From Actinomycetota bacterium (lineage in GTDB: Bacteria; Actinomycetota; Actinomycetes; Nanopelagicales; Nanopelagicaceae): a DNA stretch of 64,000 nucleotides. The notes under the pieces were generated by a model. It saw nothing but the letters and a program-made list of their open reading frames with translations, searched no databases and was not told the DNA's origin. Each line of letters begins with the position of its first letter. The first letter of the stretch is position 1. Where the stretch lies: contig CANBSP010000002.1 of the NCBI GenBank assembly GCA_947372165.1, positions 62,001-126,000 of the forward strand, in the 5' to 3' direction. Positions 19,401 to 27,787 of the stretch are shown here, in pieces. The translations under genes and the position numbers were made by a program.

Positions 19401-20272
19401 GCCATGCAGAGTGTTGCTCGTGGGAAGACTTGGAGGCGAGCCTTGCCAATCGGATTAGCGCACTCTTCGCAGCGACCATAACTCTTCGAATCGATACGGG
19501 CAATCGCGCGTTCGGTTTGAAGAACCATATCTTGGGCGTTGTAGACAAGTGACATCTCGTGTTCGCGTTCAAATGTCTTTGTACCTGCATCGGCTTGGTC
19601 ATCGCCAGCGCCAACGCCAGCAGAGACAATGAGATCTTCCATCTCGCCTTCGGCCTCTTGCAGTTCAGCTTTCAAACGGAGGAGATCCTTCGCGAGTTCA
19701 GAGCGCATGGACTTTAACTCAGCGGCAGTCCATGTTCCTTCACTCTCTGAGATGACAAAGGGTGCAGGTGCAGCCTTAATCGGCTTAAGAGGTGCAACTT
19801 TCTTACCAGCCTTGATTGGCCGAGGAGGAGGTGGCATGACCAGGCGGCGCTCTTCAACGACAACCTCTGGACCATTATTTACTTCACGTGGAGTGACGGT
19901 AATAGTTGTGGAATCACCAGTAGTGGTGCTTTGGAGTTTCGCAGGAAATGGTTTGCCTGGCGCCTTCTTCTTTGCCAATTGTGGCTTCACAATATTTGGT
20001 GAGCGAGTAGTAGGTGCAGCCTTCTTGACTGTATTGGCTGTCTTAGCGGGTGCCGCTTTCTTCGCAGGGGCAGCCTTCTTAACTGGGGCAGCTTTCTTGG
20101 CAGGCGCGGCTTTCTTGGCAGGCGCAGCTTTCTTCACTGGTGCCGCCTTCTTCACTGGGGCAGCCTTTTTAACTGGGGCTGCTTTCTTGGCAGGCGCGGC
20201 TTTCTTGGCAGGCGCGGCAGGCTTCTTTCCAGCTTTCAATTTATTCAATGCTTTAGTCACTGCCTTCTTCAT
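19373..20272 (-). CDS. DksA/TraR-type zinc-finger protein with Lys/Ala/Pro-repeat N-terminus
   Basis: A 299-residue protein in two parts. Residues about 1-90 are low-complexity, with more than ten copies of AAPAKK/AAPVKK resembling histone H1-like or HU-tail sequences. Residues about 185-299 form a DksA/TraR domain with a coiled region (ELAKDLLRLKAELQEAEGEM) and a C4 zinc finger (CEECANPIGKARL ... CMACKQ). The C-terminal part suggests RNA-polymerase secondary-channel binding; the basic tail suggests DNA or RNA binding. DksA-like proteins with basic tails occur next to lspA in Actinobacteria. AGAGG lies 5 nt before ATG. Function is inferred from domains only. Confidence 0.82.
   Translation of the reverse strand: MKKAVTKALNKLKAGKKPAAPAKKAAPAKKAAPVKKAAPVKKAAPVKKAAPAKKAAPAKKAAPVKKAAPAKKAAPAKTANTVKKAAPTTRSPNIVKPQLAKKKAPGKPFPAKLQSTTTGDSTTITVTPREVNNGPEVVVEERRLVMPPPPRPIKAGKKVAPLKPIKAAPAPFVISESEGTWTAAELKSMRSELAKDLLRLKAELQEAEGEMEDLIVSAGVGAGDDQADAGTKTFEREHEMSLVYNAQDMVLQTERAIARIDSKSYGRCEECANPIGKARLQVFPRATLCMACKQKEERR
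20041..20250. repeat. 18-bp-based repeat encoding AAPxKK units
   Basis: Repeated GCAGCTTTCTTGGCAGGC-like units (one per AAPAKK) run through the 5' part of the DksA/TraR-like gene. The copies differ in several bases, so this is an older coding repeat rather than a fresh slippage tract. The antisense strand is open through it and gives a spurious long ORF. Confidence 0.8.
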
Positions 20273-20430
20273 TGTTACCTCTTTGGGTTACCTCTGATGC
20301 GCGAGAGGCACAGGCTAGAACTTATAAGCACTAAACGCCAACTTCGCCGCGCTAGACTTCCCCTTCTACGCGGGCGCAGCAGTAATGCCCACCAAGACCC
20401 ACTGAAGAGTTATGAGAAAAGGCGGAGATT

Positions 20431-23400
20431 GTGGCTGAAGCAGGAGTAGGCAGATTTAAAGCGCTCGCCCCTGCTATTGACCTGCCCGCGACCGAGCACG
20501 AGATCCTCTCCTTTTGGGAGCAGAACTCCATCTTCGCCAAAAGTATTGCCGCTCGTGATGGCGCACCTCGATGGACATTCTATGAAGGCCCGCCTACTGC
20601 CAATGGCAAGCCTGGTACCCACCACATCGAAGCTCGCGTCTTCAAAGATCTCTTTCCTCGTTATCAGACGATGAAGGGAAATCAGGTAATCCGTAAAGCA
20701 GGGTGGGATTGCCACGGACTCCCAGTCGAGATTGCGGTCGAGAAAGAACTCGGCTTCACCGGTAAGGGCGATATCGAGAAATTTGGCATTGCCGCATTTA
20801 ACGAGAAGTGCCGTGAATCAGTTCAACGCCATGTGAGTGAATTTAGCCAGATGACACATCGAATGGGATTCTGGGTTGATTTCGACGATGCATATTGGAC
20901 AATGTCACCAGAGTATGTCGAGAGCGTTTGGTGGTCACTCCAACAGATTTTCAAAAAGGGACTCTTGGTACAAGATCATCGAGTAGCTCCGTACTGCCCT
21001 CGATGCGGAACTGGACTCTCTGATCACGAGTTGGCTCAAGGATACGAGACGGTGCAGGATCCATCGGTCTATATCCGTTTCAAAGCAACATCAGGAATCG
21101 CGGCCGAATATGGCGCCTCATTCTTAGTATGGACGACGACGCCATGGACTCTCGTTTCAAATACTGCAATCGCCGTCAACCCATCTGTGAACTACCAGAT
21201 TATTGAAGTGAAGAATGAAGATGGGACAGAGAGATTGGTCGTCGCTGAAAATCTCGTCGCGACTATCGCAAAGGCTGATGAGATTACTGTCATCGCAAAT
21301 ATCCTCGGAAGTGATCTAGAGCGTGCAACCTATACCCGCCCCTTTGATCTTCTCGAGATTCCCGATGCACACTTCATTGTGCTCGCTGACTATGTCACGA
21401 TCGAGGATGGAACTGGTCTCGTTCACCAAGCACCAGCGTTCGGCGCAGATGATTTACAAGTCTGTCGCTCATACGGACTTCCCGTGGTTAATCCAGTCGC
21501 ACCAGATGGCACATTTCTTCCAGAAGTAGATCTCGTAGGGGGAATCTTCTTTAAGGATGCCGACAAGATTCTCATTAAGGATCTCAAAGCTCGGGGCTTG
21601 ATGTTTAAGCACACTCAATACGAGCACTCCTACCCACATTGCTGGCGCTGCCACACCGTACTTATCTATTACGCACAACCTTCTTGGTATATCCGTACAA
21701 CTGCGATTAAGGATGCCCTTCTTCGCGAGAATGCCAAGACTAATTGGCATCCTGAGACTATTAAGACTGGCCGCTTCGGTGACTGGCTCAACAACAATAT
21801 TGACTGGGCGGTCTCTCGAAACCGTTATTGGGGAACTCCGCTGCCAATCTGGCGTTGCCCAGAAGGCCACCTTTATTGCGTTGGTTCATTAGCCGAACTC
21901 TCCACTCTCAGTGGAAGAGAGTTGGCAGCGACTGACCCACATCGACCATTTGTTGATGACATCACCATCCCTTGCACTGAGTGTTCGGGGACTATGGTTC
22001 GAGTCAATGAAGTCATTGACTGTTGGTATGACTCTGGCGCTATGCCATTTGCACAGTGGGGTTATCCTCACAAAGAAGGTTCGGTCGAAAAATTCCAGGC
22101 TGCCTACCCGGCTGACTTCATCGCTGAAGCGATCGATCAGACTCGTGGCTGGTTCTACACACTCATGACGATCGGCACCTTAGTCTTCGATCAGAGTTCG
22201 TACGAGACCGTACTCTGCCTTGGACACATCTTGGATAAAGATGGTCGCAAGATGAGCAAGCATCTCGGAAATGTTCTTGAACCTATCCCGCTTATGGATC
22301 AACATGGTGCTGATGCAGTGCGTTGGTACATGCTTGCCGCCGGATCCCCATGGTCTTCCCGACGCGTGGGCCACGATGCGCTCTCTGATGTCGTGCGTAA
22401 GACACTTCTCACCTATTGGAACACAGTCTCCTTCTTTGCGCTCTACGCCAAGGCAGCCGACTTCATCTTAGATCAGAACGTCACTACATCGACTGCCACT
22501 ATGGACCGATGGATTCTCTCGGAGTTAAACCTCCTCATCTCCAACGTCGATAAGGCATATGCCGAATTCGATTCACAACAGGCCGGAAAGCTCTTAGCTG
22601 CATTTATCGACGATCTCTCCAATTGGTATGTCCGCCGCTCACGTCGACGTTTCTGGGATGGCGACGCTGCAGCGCTGACCACGCTCTTTGAAGCGCTTAA
22701 GGTACTCACCCAACTTCTTGCTCCAATGATTCCTTTTATCACCGAGCATGTCTGGCAAGAGTTAATTCGAAGCGCTGATCCGACAGCACCAGAATCTGTC
22801 CATCTCACAGATTTCCCGGTTGCCGATTCGGCGCTCGTAGATCTCCCACTCTCCCATTCAGTCCAACTCTCTCGGCGGTTAGTCGAACTTGGACGAGCAG
22901 CGCGAGCTGAGTCAAAGATTAAAATTCGCCAACCGCTCGGCCGCGCCTTGGTTGCAGCCCAGGGTTTCGATGCCATGGATCCAGAGATTCGTGCCCATAT
23001 TGCTGACGAACTCAACGTTCTTGATCTCGATGATCTCGCCAAAGCAGATGGTGATCTCGTTGATGTTTCGATCAAGGCAAACTTCCGCACAATTGGCGCT
23101 CGTTACGGCGCTGATGTCCAAGCGATTGCAAAGGCGCTCCTCGCTACCGATCACACCACTAGCGTGCGAACAATCCGAAGCACTGGCTCACTTGAGATCT
23201 CCTACGACGGTAAGGTCGCAGAGCTTGAGTTAGAGGATCTCGTTATTACTGAAACTCCGAAGAGCGGCTGGTCGGTCGCCTCCCACGGTGGCGAGAGCGT
23301 TGCGCTCGATCTAGAGCTCACCGCAGAACTCATCCAAGCCGGTCTGGTTCGCGAGATTATTCGTGCAATCCAAGAAGAGCGCAAGAGTTCAGATTTTGAT

Positions 23401-23577
23401 ATCTCAGATCGCATCGTCGTTCAATGGAATGGCACACCTGAGGTAGTTGCAGCATTCACCGCGCAATCACCATTTATCGGCGAAGAAGTTCTCGCACGTG
23501 AGATTTCTCAGGACAAAACTCTTGAGATCAAAGATCTTGAGATTGGGCTTGCGCTCTCACTCAAGAAGAGTGAGTAG
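20431..23577 (+). CDS. ileS: Isoleucyl-tRNA synthetase, eukaryote-type (IleRS2)
   Basis: IleRS (1048 aa). The ATP-site HIGH motif appears as GTHHIEAR within GPPTANGKPGTHHIEAR, the variant I know from actinobacterial and eukaryote-type IleRS, commonly less sensitive to mupirocin. The KMSKS loop is intact in DGRKMSKHLGNV. The editing domain is present (WTTTPWTLVSNTA), and a C-terminal anticodon-binding and extension region completes the long form. GTG 20431 follows AAGGCGGAG. The 158-bp divergent gap to the DksA-like gene shows no T-box: no TGGxACC box or antiterminator. It ends convergent with yggT. Confidence 0.96.
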   Translation: MAEAGVGRFKALAPAIDLPATEHEILSFWEQNSIFAKSIAARDGAPRWTFYEGPPTANGKPGTHHIEARVFKDLFPRYQTMKGNQVIRKAGWDCHGLPVEIAVEKELGFTGKGDIEKFGIAAFNEKCRESVQRHVSEFSQMTHRMGFWVDFDDAYWTMSPEYVESVWWSLQQIFKKGLLVQDHRVAPYCPRCGTGLSDHELAQGYETVQDPSVYIRFKATSGIAAEYGASFLVWTTTPWTLVSNTAIAVNPSVNYQIIEVKNEDGTERLVVAENLVATIAKADEITVIANILGSDLERATYTRPFDLLEIPDAHFIVLADYVTIEDGTGLVHQAPAFGADDLQVCRSYGLPVVNPVAPDGTFLPEVDLVGGIFFKDADKILIKDLKARGLMFKHTQYEHSYPHCWRCHTVLIYYAQPSWYIRTTAIKDALLRENAKTNWHPETIKTGRFGDWLNNNIDWAVSRNRYWGTPLPIWRCPEGHLYCVGSLAELSTLSGRELAATDPHRPFVDDITIPCTECSGTMVRVNEVIDCWYDSGAMPFAQWGYPHKEGSVEKFQAAYPADFIAEAIDQTRGWFYTLMTIGTLVFDQSSYETVLCLGHILDKDGRKMSKHLGNVLEPIPLMDQHGADAVRWYMLAAGSPWSSRRVGHDALSDVVRKTLLTYWNTVSFFALYAKAADFILDQNVTTSTATMDRWILSELNLLISNVDKAYAEFDSQQAGKLLAAFIDDLSNWYVRRSRRRFWDGDAAALTTLFEALKVLTQLLAPMIPFITEHVWQELIRSADPTAPESVHLTDFPVADSALVDLPLSHSVQLSRRLVELGRAARAESKIKIRQPLGRALVAAQGFDAMDPEIRAHIADELNVLDLDDLAKADGDLVDVSIKANFRTIGARYGADVQAIAKALLATDHTTSVRTIRSTGSLEISYDGKVAELELEDLVITETPKSGWSVASHGGESVALDLELTAELIQAGLVREIIRAIQEERKSSDFDISDRIVVQWNGTPEVVAAFTAQSPFIGEEVLAREISQDKTLEIKDLEIGLALSLKKSE

Positions 23578-23593
23578 ATCGAGAGGTTTCTGA

Positions 23594-23653
23594 CGTTACA
23601 AAGCGCTTATAGAGTGCTTACAAACTGCTTACAAACTGCTTACAGAGTGCTAA
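23594..23653. repeat. 11-bp tandem repeat between ileS and yggT
   Basis: Four to five imperfect copies of AAACTGCTTAC/AGAGTGCTTAC fill the 62-bp gap between the convergent ileS and yggT genes and reach the yggT stop. Two copies are identical. Wag31/DivIVA is often encoded in this slot in other Actinobacteria. Confidence 0.7.
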
Positions 23654-23924
23654 CAAAGTTAGAGAGCATCTGCACAACGATAAAGATCAAGATAAATGAG
23701 AGATCGATCGCGACTGGTCCCAACCGAAGCGGTGGAATGAATCGACGAACAAAGCCAATGACCGGATCTGTAATTGCGTAGATAGCTTCGGCAATCGCCA
23801 AGATGATTCCCTTAGGTCGCCACTGGGCAGCAAATACTCTGATGTAATCGAGAATCAATCGGCCAAAGAGTGCGAGGACGAAGAGTCGAAGAAGAAGATG
23901 AATGAGAAGAATGATGAGCGTCAT
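23640..23924 (-). CDS. YggT-family membrane protein
   Basis: A 94-residue protein with two hydrophobic helices (about 5-30 and 65-90) joined by the family segment YAITDPVIGFVRRFIPPLRLGPVAIDLS. YggT proteins follow sepF in many Actinobacteria and are thought to help division or osmotic balance, but no biochemical role is settled. GAAGGAAG precedes the ATG, and the gene starts 15 nt after the sepF stop. Confidence 0.88.
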   Translation of the reverse strand: MTLIILLIHLLLRLFVLALFGRLILDYIRVFAAQWRPKGIILAIAEAIYAITDPVIGFVRRFIPPLRLGPVAIDLSFILIFIVVQMLSNFVSTL

Positions 23925-23938
23925 AAGTGAAGCTTCCT

Positions 23939-24436
23939 TCAGCTCTGGTTAAAGAAACTCGCCTCAGCGGCAGCGGCCTTATGCTCGGATGAGACGCGCA
24001 CATTTGCTGGAGTGAGGAGAAAAACCTTTGAGGTGACGCGTTCGATGCTGCCGTGGTGGCCGAATACGAGACCAGATGCAAAATCAACAATGCGCTTACG
24101 TTCTGAATCATCCATATCAGTGAGATTCATGAGCACTGGTTGACCTTCACGGAAGTGTTCGCCCACAGTACGAGCTTCACTGTAAAAACGTGGATGGATG
24201 GTGAAGATTGAATCCAAGATCGGCAATTCGGTCTGCAACACAGGCGCTGCGGCAACGGGTGTCACCGACGTAACTCGCTCGCGAATGGGAGCTGATGCGC
24301 TTACACGCACAGCAGCAGCAGGAGGCGTCACGCGAACGCTCTTTTGCGGAATCTCCAATGCAACGGTTGTCTCAAAATCTGCCTCGTCATCAACAAGTCC
24401 GAGGTAGCCTGCAATCTTCTTAAATCCTTTTGCCAT
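23939..24436 (-). CDS. sepF: Cell division protein SepF
   Basis: SepF (165 aa) is the membrane anchor of FtsZ in Actinobacteria, which lack FtsA. It starts with an amphipathic membrane-targeting helix (MAKGFKKIAGYLGLV), followed by a flexible Ala/Pro/Val linker, and a C-terminal SepF fold from about residue 80 (HPRFYSEARTVGEHFREGQP, VLMNLTDMDDSERKRIVDFASGL, KVFLLTPANV). Its start has no ribosome site but TAAACT 6 nt upstream, so it probably has its own leaderless transcript. Confidence 0.93.
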   Translation of the reverse strand: MAKGFKKIAGYLGLVDDEADFETTVALEIPQKSVRVTPPAAAVRVSASAPIRERVTSVTPVAAAPVLQTELPILDSIFTIHPRFYSEARTVGEHFREGQPVLMNLTDMDDSERKRIVDFASGLVFGHHGSIERVTSKVFLLTPANVRVSSEHKAAAAEASFFNQS

Positions 24437-24442
24437 GGGTGA

Positions 24443-24448
24443 AGTTTA
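24443..24448 (-). promoter_or_regulatory. Probable -10 box of a leaderless sepF mRNA
   Basis: TAAACT on the minus strand, 6 nt before the sepF ATG and inside the yggS 3' end. The same hexamer at the same spacing precedes the hydrolase gene at 52824. Confidence 0.6.
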
Positions 24449-25126
24449 TGCGGGAGTCGGGCGTGAACCGAGGATTGAACTGCCCACCCGGATATGTGTC
24501 GCACCGCTGGCGATCGCCTCCTCAAAATCTCCACTCATCCCCAATGAGAGTTTGCTCAATCCGCAGCGAGAAGCTGCCGTCGCAATAGTTTCAAAGGAGT
24601 GGCGAGGATCGGCAGCGATTGGCAGCACCGCCATCACTCCAACTGGCCTCACCTGTGAGAATTTTTCGGTCGATTGTAGAAATTGCGGGAGTTCATCGAG
24701 AGCGATGCCACCCCGGTCGCGGCGCTGCGGTTCAAGGTTGATCTGGATGAAAAATTCACGATTCTCCCCCCACTCGATCAGGGCTCTCTCGCATTTAGCA
24801 GCATGCTCGAGAGAATCGAGTGAATGGATTGAGTCCGCCCAACCCATAATGGAGGAGATCTTTCGGCTCTGAATCTGGCCTTGGAAATGCCATCTGGCAT
24901 CCGTCGGCAAAAGGACTGACTTCGAAGCTCCCTCATCATCCCGATTCTCGCCAAAGTCTCGGATACCGAGTTCATAGAGTGATTGCGCATCCTCTATCGG
25001 GAAGAACTTCGAGACCGCTATCAATGTGATCTCATCGACTCCTCGACCGGCAGCCGTAGCGGCAGCCAGGATGCGTTGTTGAACTGCTTCGAGATTTTCT
25101 CGAATCTCTTCGTGCCGGGCACTCAT
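24446..25126 (-). CDS. PLP-homeostasis protein, YggS/PROSC family
   Basis: A 226-residue single-domain TIM-barrel PLP-binding protein. The PLP lysine lies in TLIAVSKFFP; RWHFQGQIQSRK, NLEPQRRDRGG, GVMAVLPIA, LSLGMSGDFEEAIASGATHIRVGSSILG follow in family order (the last split as LSLGMSGDFE and IRVGSSILG). It buffers free pyridoxal phosphate and sits next to sepF in most Gram-positive genomes. It overlaps the pgeF stop by ATGA. Confidence 0.93.
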   Translation of the reverse strand: MSARHEEIRENLEAVQQRILAAATAAGRGVDEITLIAVSKFFPIEDAQSLYELGIRDFGENRDDEGASKSVLLPTDARWHFQGQIQSRKISSIMGWADSIHSLDSLEHAAKCERALIEWGENREFFIQINLEPQRRDRGGIALDELPQFLQSTEKFSQVRPVGVMAVLPIAADPRHSFETIATAASRCGLSKLSLGMSGDFEEAIASGATHIRVGSSILGSRPTPA

Positions 25127-25758
25127 AATGAAATTACTCCCGCCTGCCTACCGGTCGATTTGTCACGACGAAAGGAGAAGAACTGGGAATTTTCACGAGT
25201 GCAGAGACCAAGGGCATGAGTATCAATCCCGCGTTCGCGCAGAATCTGGATCGTTCCGCGCGGTAGATCCAATGCATGTTGCGTGGCGGATGTGGCAGAT
25301 CCCGGGAAGAAGGTGGTCACTTCGTCGTACATCTCTGGCGATACCTCATAACAATTGCCACAGATCGATGGCCCAATCCAGGCAAAAATTCCGCGGGCTC
25401 CTAGCCCTTCCATCAAATCGAGCGTCTTATCAATGATGCCATTTGTCATCCCCACTCTGCCCACGTGAACCGCTGCAACACATGTCGGAGAACTGAGAAG
25501 TAGTGGGATGCAATCGGCCACTAGAACAGCCAAGCCAAGACCGGGCTGTTGCGTAACAAGGGCATCAGCCTCTAAGTCGATCTCGCTTGCCGAGTTCACG
25601 GTGAGAACAACATCGCTATGGGTTTGGTGCATGAATTGAATAGTTGGAATTTGTAGATCGCGAGAGAGCGAAGATCGATTGGCGTGAACCGTGATCGGAT
25701 CTTCTCCTGTGTGTAAGGCTAAGTTATGCGGAGCTGACGTGAAATGGATCTTTGGCAT
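25123..25758 (-). CDS. Laccase-domain purine-nucleoside or peptidoglycan-editing factor (YlmD/PgeF)
   Basis: A 211-residue protein of the multicopper-polyphenol-oxidase-like family, now known as YlmD/YfiH/PgeF. Family landmarks: MHQTHSDVVL, DALVTQQPGLGLAVLVADC, IPLLLSSPTCVAAVHVGRVG and GPSICGNCYEV, with the Cys/His zinc ligands. Members have been reported as purine nucleoside enzymes and as editing factors that remove L-Ser misincorporation in peptidoglycan. The position after ftsZ fits a wall link. It starts 9 nt after the ftsZ stop. Confidence 0.88.
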   Translation of the reverse strand: MPKIHFTSAPHNLALHTGEDPITVHANRSSLSRDLQIPTIQFMHQTHSDVVLTVNSASEIDLEADALVTQQPGLGLAVLVADCIPLLLSSPTCVAAVHVGRVGMTNGIIDKTLDLMEGLGARGIFAWIGPSICGNCYEVSPEMYDEVTTFFPGSATSATQHALDLPRGTIQILRERGIDTHALGLCTRENSQFFSFRRDKSTGRQAGVISL

Positions 25759-25767
25759 GCCAAAGAG

Positions 25768-26934
25768 TTACTTCATGAAATCAGGCACATCAACATCTTC
25801 GTCATCTTGAGCGACGAGATCTTCAAAGGTGATCTTCCGACGTGGGCTCTGCACGGTCGGGATACCGCCAGTGTTCTCATTGATGCCGAGATCAAGGGCT
25901 ACCGCCAGCGGATCATTGGCCGGGATTGGGTCTGCTTGACCCGAGAGCGATGCGGCATTGATAACCGGCATATCTACCTTCTTAGGCTCTCCCCCATCGA
26001 ATCCCGCGGCGATTACAGTGATACGGACTTCATCACCAAGTGCATCGTCGATCACTGCACCAAGGATGAAGTTTGCATCTGGGTGCGCGCACTTTTCAAC
26101 CATTTCAGCGGCTTCTGAGAGTTCGAAGAGACCAAGATCAGATCCGCCGGCGATCAACATCAAGACGCCACGGGCGCCATCGATGGAAGCTTCCAAGAGA
26201 GGACTCGCGATAGCGAGTTCAGCGGCGCGCACTGCTCGTGCCTCTCCCCTTGCTGATCCAATACCCATGAGGGCAGATCCTGCACCTGACATCACACTCT
26301 TCACATCAGCGAAGTCGAGATTAATCAACCCTGGTGTCGTGATCAGATCCGTAATTCCCTGGACGCCAGCGAGCAAGACTGCATCTGCACTCTTAAATGC
26401 ATCAACGGTAGTGATTGTGCGATCAGAGATTGCGAGTAGTCGATCATTAGGAATAACAATCAATGTATCTACTTCTGCTCGAAGATTCGCAATACCTTCT
26501 TCGGCTTGAGCAGTGCGATGTTTTGCTTCGAATGAGAATGGCTTTGTCACTACGCCGACTGTTAACGCGCCCAACTCTTTTGCAACTTTCGCAACTACGG
26601 GCGCACCGCCGGTACCTGTTCCGCCACCCTCACCTGCAGTCACAAAGACCATATCGGCGCCACGCAACATCTCTTCAATTTCATCGATGTGATCAAGAGC
26701 AGCTTGACGACCAACTTCCGGTGCGGCACCTGCGCCAAGACCCCGTGTTGATTTGCGTCCAATATCTAACTTCACATCTGCATCAGACATGATCAACTGT
26801 TGTGCATCTGTATTGATTGCAATGAACTCAACACCTTTGAGTCCGGCTTCAATCATTCGATTGACTGCATTGACTCCACCGCCGCCGATACCTACGACTT
26901 TGATTACTGCCAAATAGTTCTGCGGTGTTGCCAC
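25768..26934 (-). CDS. ftsZ: Cell division tubulin FtsZ
   Basis: FtsZ (388 aa) polymerises into the Z-ring with GTP. N-terminal [15 protein letters not shown], the tubulin signature [14 protein letters not shown], the synergy loop [11 protein letters not shown] and an intact C-terminal tail [12 protein letters not shown], the part that binds SepF. Start is GTG 26934 with AGGAAG upstream. The 118-bp gap to ftsQ may hold a separate promoter, as expected for a highly expressed ftsZ, though I cannot fix its boxes. Confidence 0.97.
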   Translation of the reverse strand: MATPQNYLAVIKVVGIGGGGVNAVNRMIEAGLKGVEFIAINTDAQQLIMSDADVKLDIGRKSTRGLGAGAAPEVGRQAALDHIDEIEEMLRGADMVFVTAGEGGGTGTGGAPVVAKVAKELGALTVGVVTKPFSFEAKHRTAQAEEGIANLRAEVDTLIVIPNDRLLAISDRTITTVDAFKSADAVLLAGVQGITDLITTPGLINLDFADVKSVMSGAGSALMGIGSARGEARAVRAAELAIASPLLEASIDGARGVLMLIAGGSDLGLFELSEAAEMVEKCAHPDANFILGAVIDDALGDEVRITVIAAGFDGGEPKKVDMPVINAASLSGQADPIPANDPLAVALDLGINENTGGIPTVQSPRRKITFEDLVAQDDEDVDVPDFMK

Positions 26935-27052
26935 AATGTGCCTCTTCCTGTTCTCTAAATCTCTACTTGAGAGTTAAAGTAAAAGTTATTCCGATAGCAG
27001 AAAGTAAAGGTGGGACCGCCCTCGTGCAATGACCGACACGAAATGGCTGAAC

Positions 27053-27784
27053 TTATTTTGTAATAGGTGAAAGTGGATCCGAGAGATTAAAGATCTTTGA
27101 TTGTGAATTCTCTTTCATCGCCAAGAGCTTCTCGTAGACCTGAATCTTTAAAGAGAGATCGCTGCTATCTCCCCAGATAATCCTTATGGTTCGCTTCTTT
27201 GAGAGCGCCACTGTCATCTCGAGATCATTCGCACTTTTGACAGCGAAAGACTGCGCTTTCTCTAAGAATGAGCCTGGCAATGCCGTCAACAAATTGGCAA
27301 TGGATTGCTTGGCTGAGATTGAGGTCGAGTAAAGGTTGATGATCGGAACACCGGAGTAGCTCAGTGGCGAAGTGAAATCCTCACCCTTGGCATCGAAATA
27401 TCCCATGGATGAATCTGGCAAGAGATAGGAAGCGACCGGCTTCTTCTCAACAACTGCGATGGTCAGTTTTCCATTGAGCCAGTTGCGTCCGACGCGAACA
27501 TTCTCAATCCACGTACTCTTTGTAATTGCTCTCTCGATTGCGTGGACATCGATGCGCGCAAGTGGTTCTCCGATTCGAATCGATGGTTTCACCGAAGAGA
27601 TCTCTTCCGTGATTACCGATACTTGCCCAGTGCCATTGATCGCAATCTCTTTGAGTGAGAGCAACTGCGACCAACCAAGGACATATGCCAAGAGAACGAT
27701 CAGCAGGAGTGAGAGCACGATTCCGGGGAAATGTCGGATTCGAGAGAGAGTGCGTTTTGAACGCTTTCGTCGTGGAATTCTCAT
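27053..27784 (-). CDS. ftsQ: Cell division protein FtsQ
   Basis: FtsQ (243 aa): Arg/Lys-rich cytoplasmic start, one membrane helix (about 20-40), then a POTRA domain (LLSLKEIAINGTGQVSV) and the beta domain with STWIENVRVGRNWLNGKLTIAV and GYFDAKGEDF. It links early and late divisome proteins outside the membrane. It starts 3 nt after murC. Confidence 0.9.
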   Translation of the reverse strand: MRIPRRKRSKRTLSRIRHFPGIVLSLLLIVLLAYVLGWSQLLSLKEIAINGTGQVSVITEEISSVKPSIRIGEPLARIDVHAIERAITKSTWIENVRVGRNWLNGKLTIAVVEKKPVASYLLPDSSMGYFDAKGEDFTSPLSYSGVPIINLYSTSISAKQSIANLLTALPGSFLEKAQSFAVKSANDLEMTVALSKKRTIRIIWGDSSDLSLKIQVYEKLLAMKENSQSKIFNLSDPLSPITK

Positions 27785-27787
27785 AAA

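Noticed and set aside
19629-20297. 222-residue plus-strand frame with repeated GAAFLTGAAF units
   Set aside because: It is the antisense of the AAPxKK repeat gene; repeats in the real frame force an open antisense frame.
20273-20430. T-box leader of ileS
   Set aside because: No AGGGTGGnACCGCG-like or TGGxACC sequence and no antiterminator or sequestrator helix is visible; a normal ribosome site precedes GTG.
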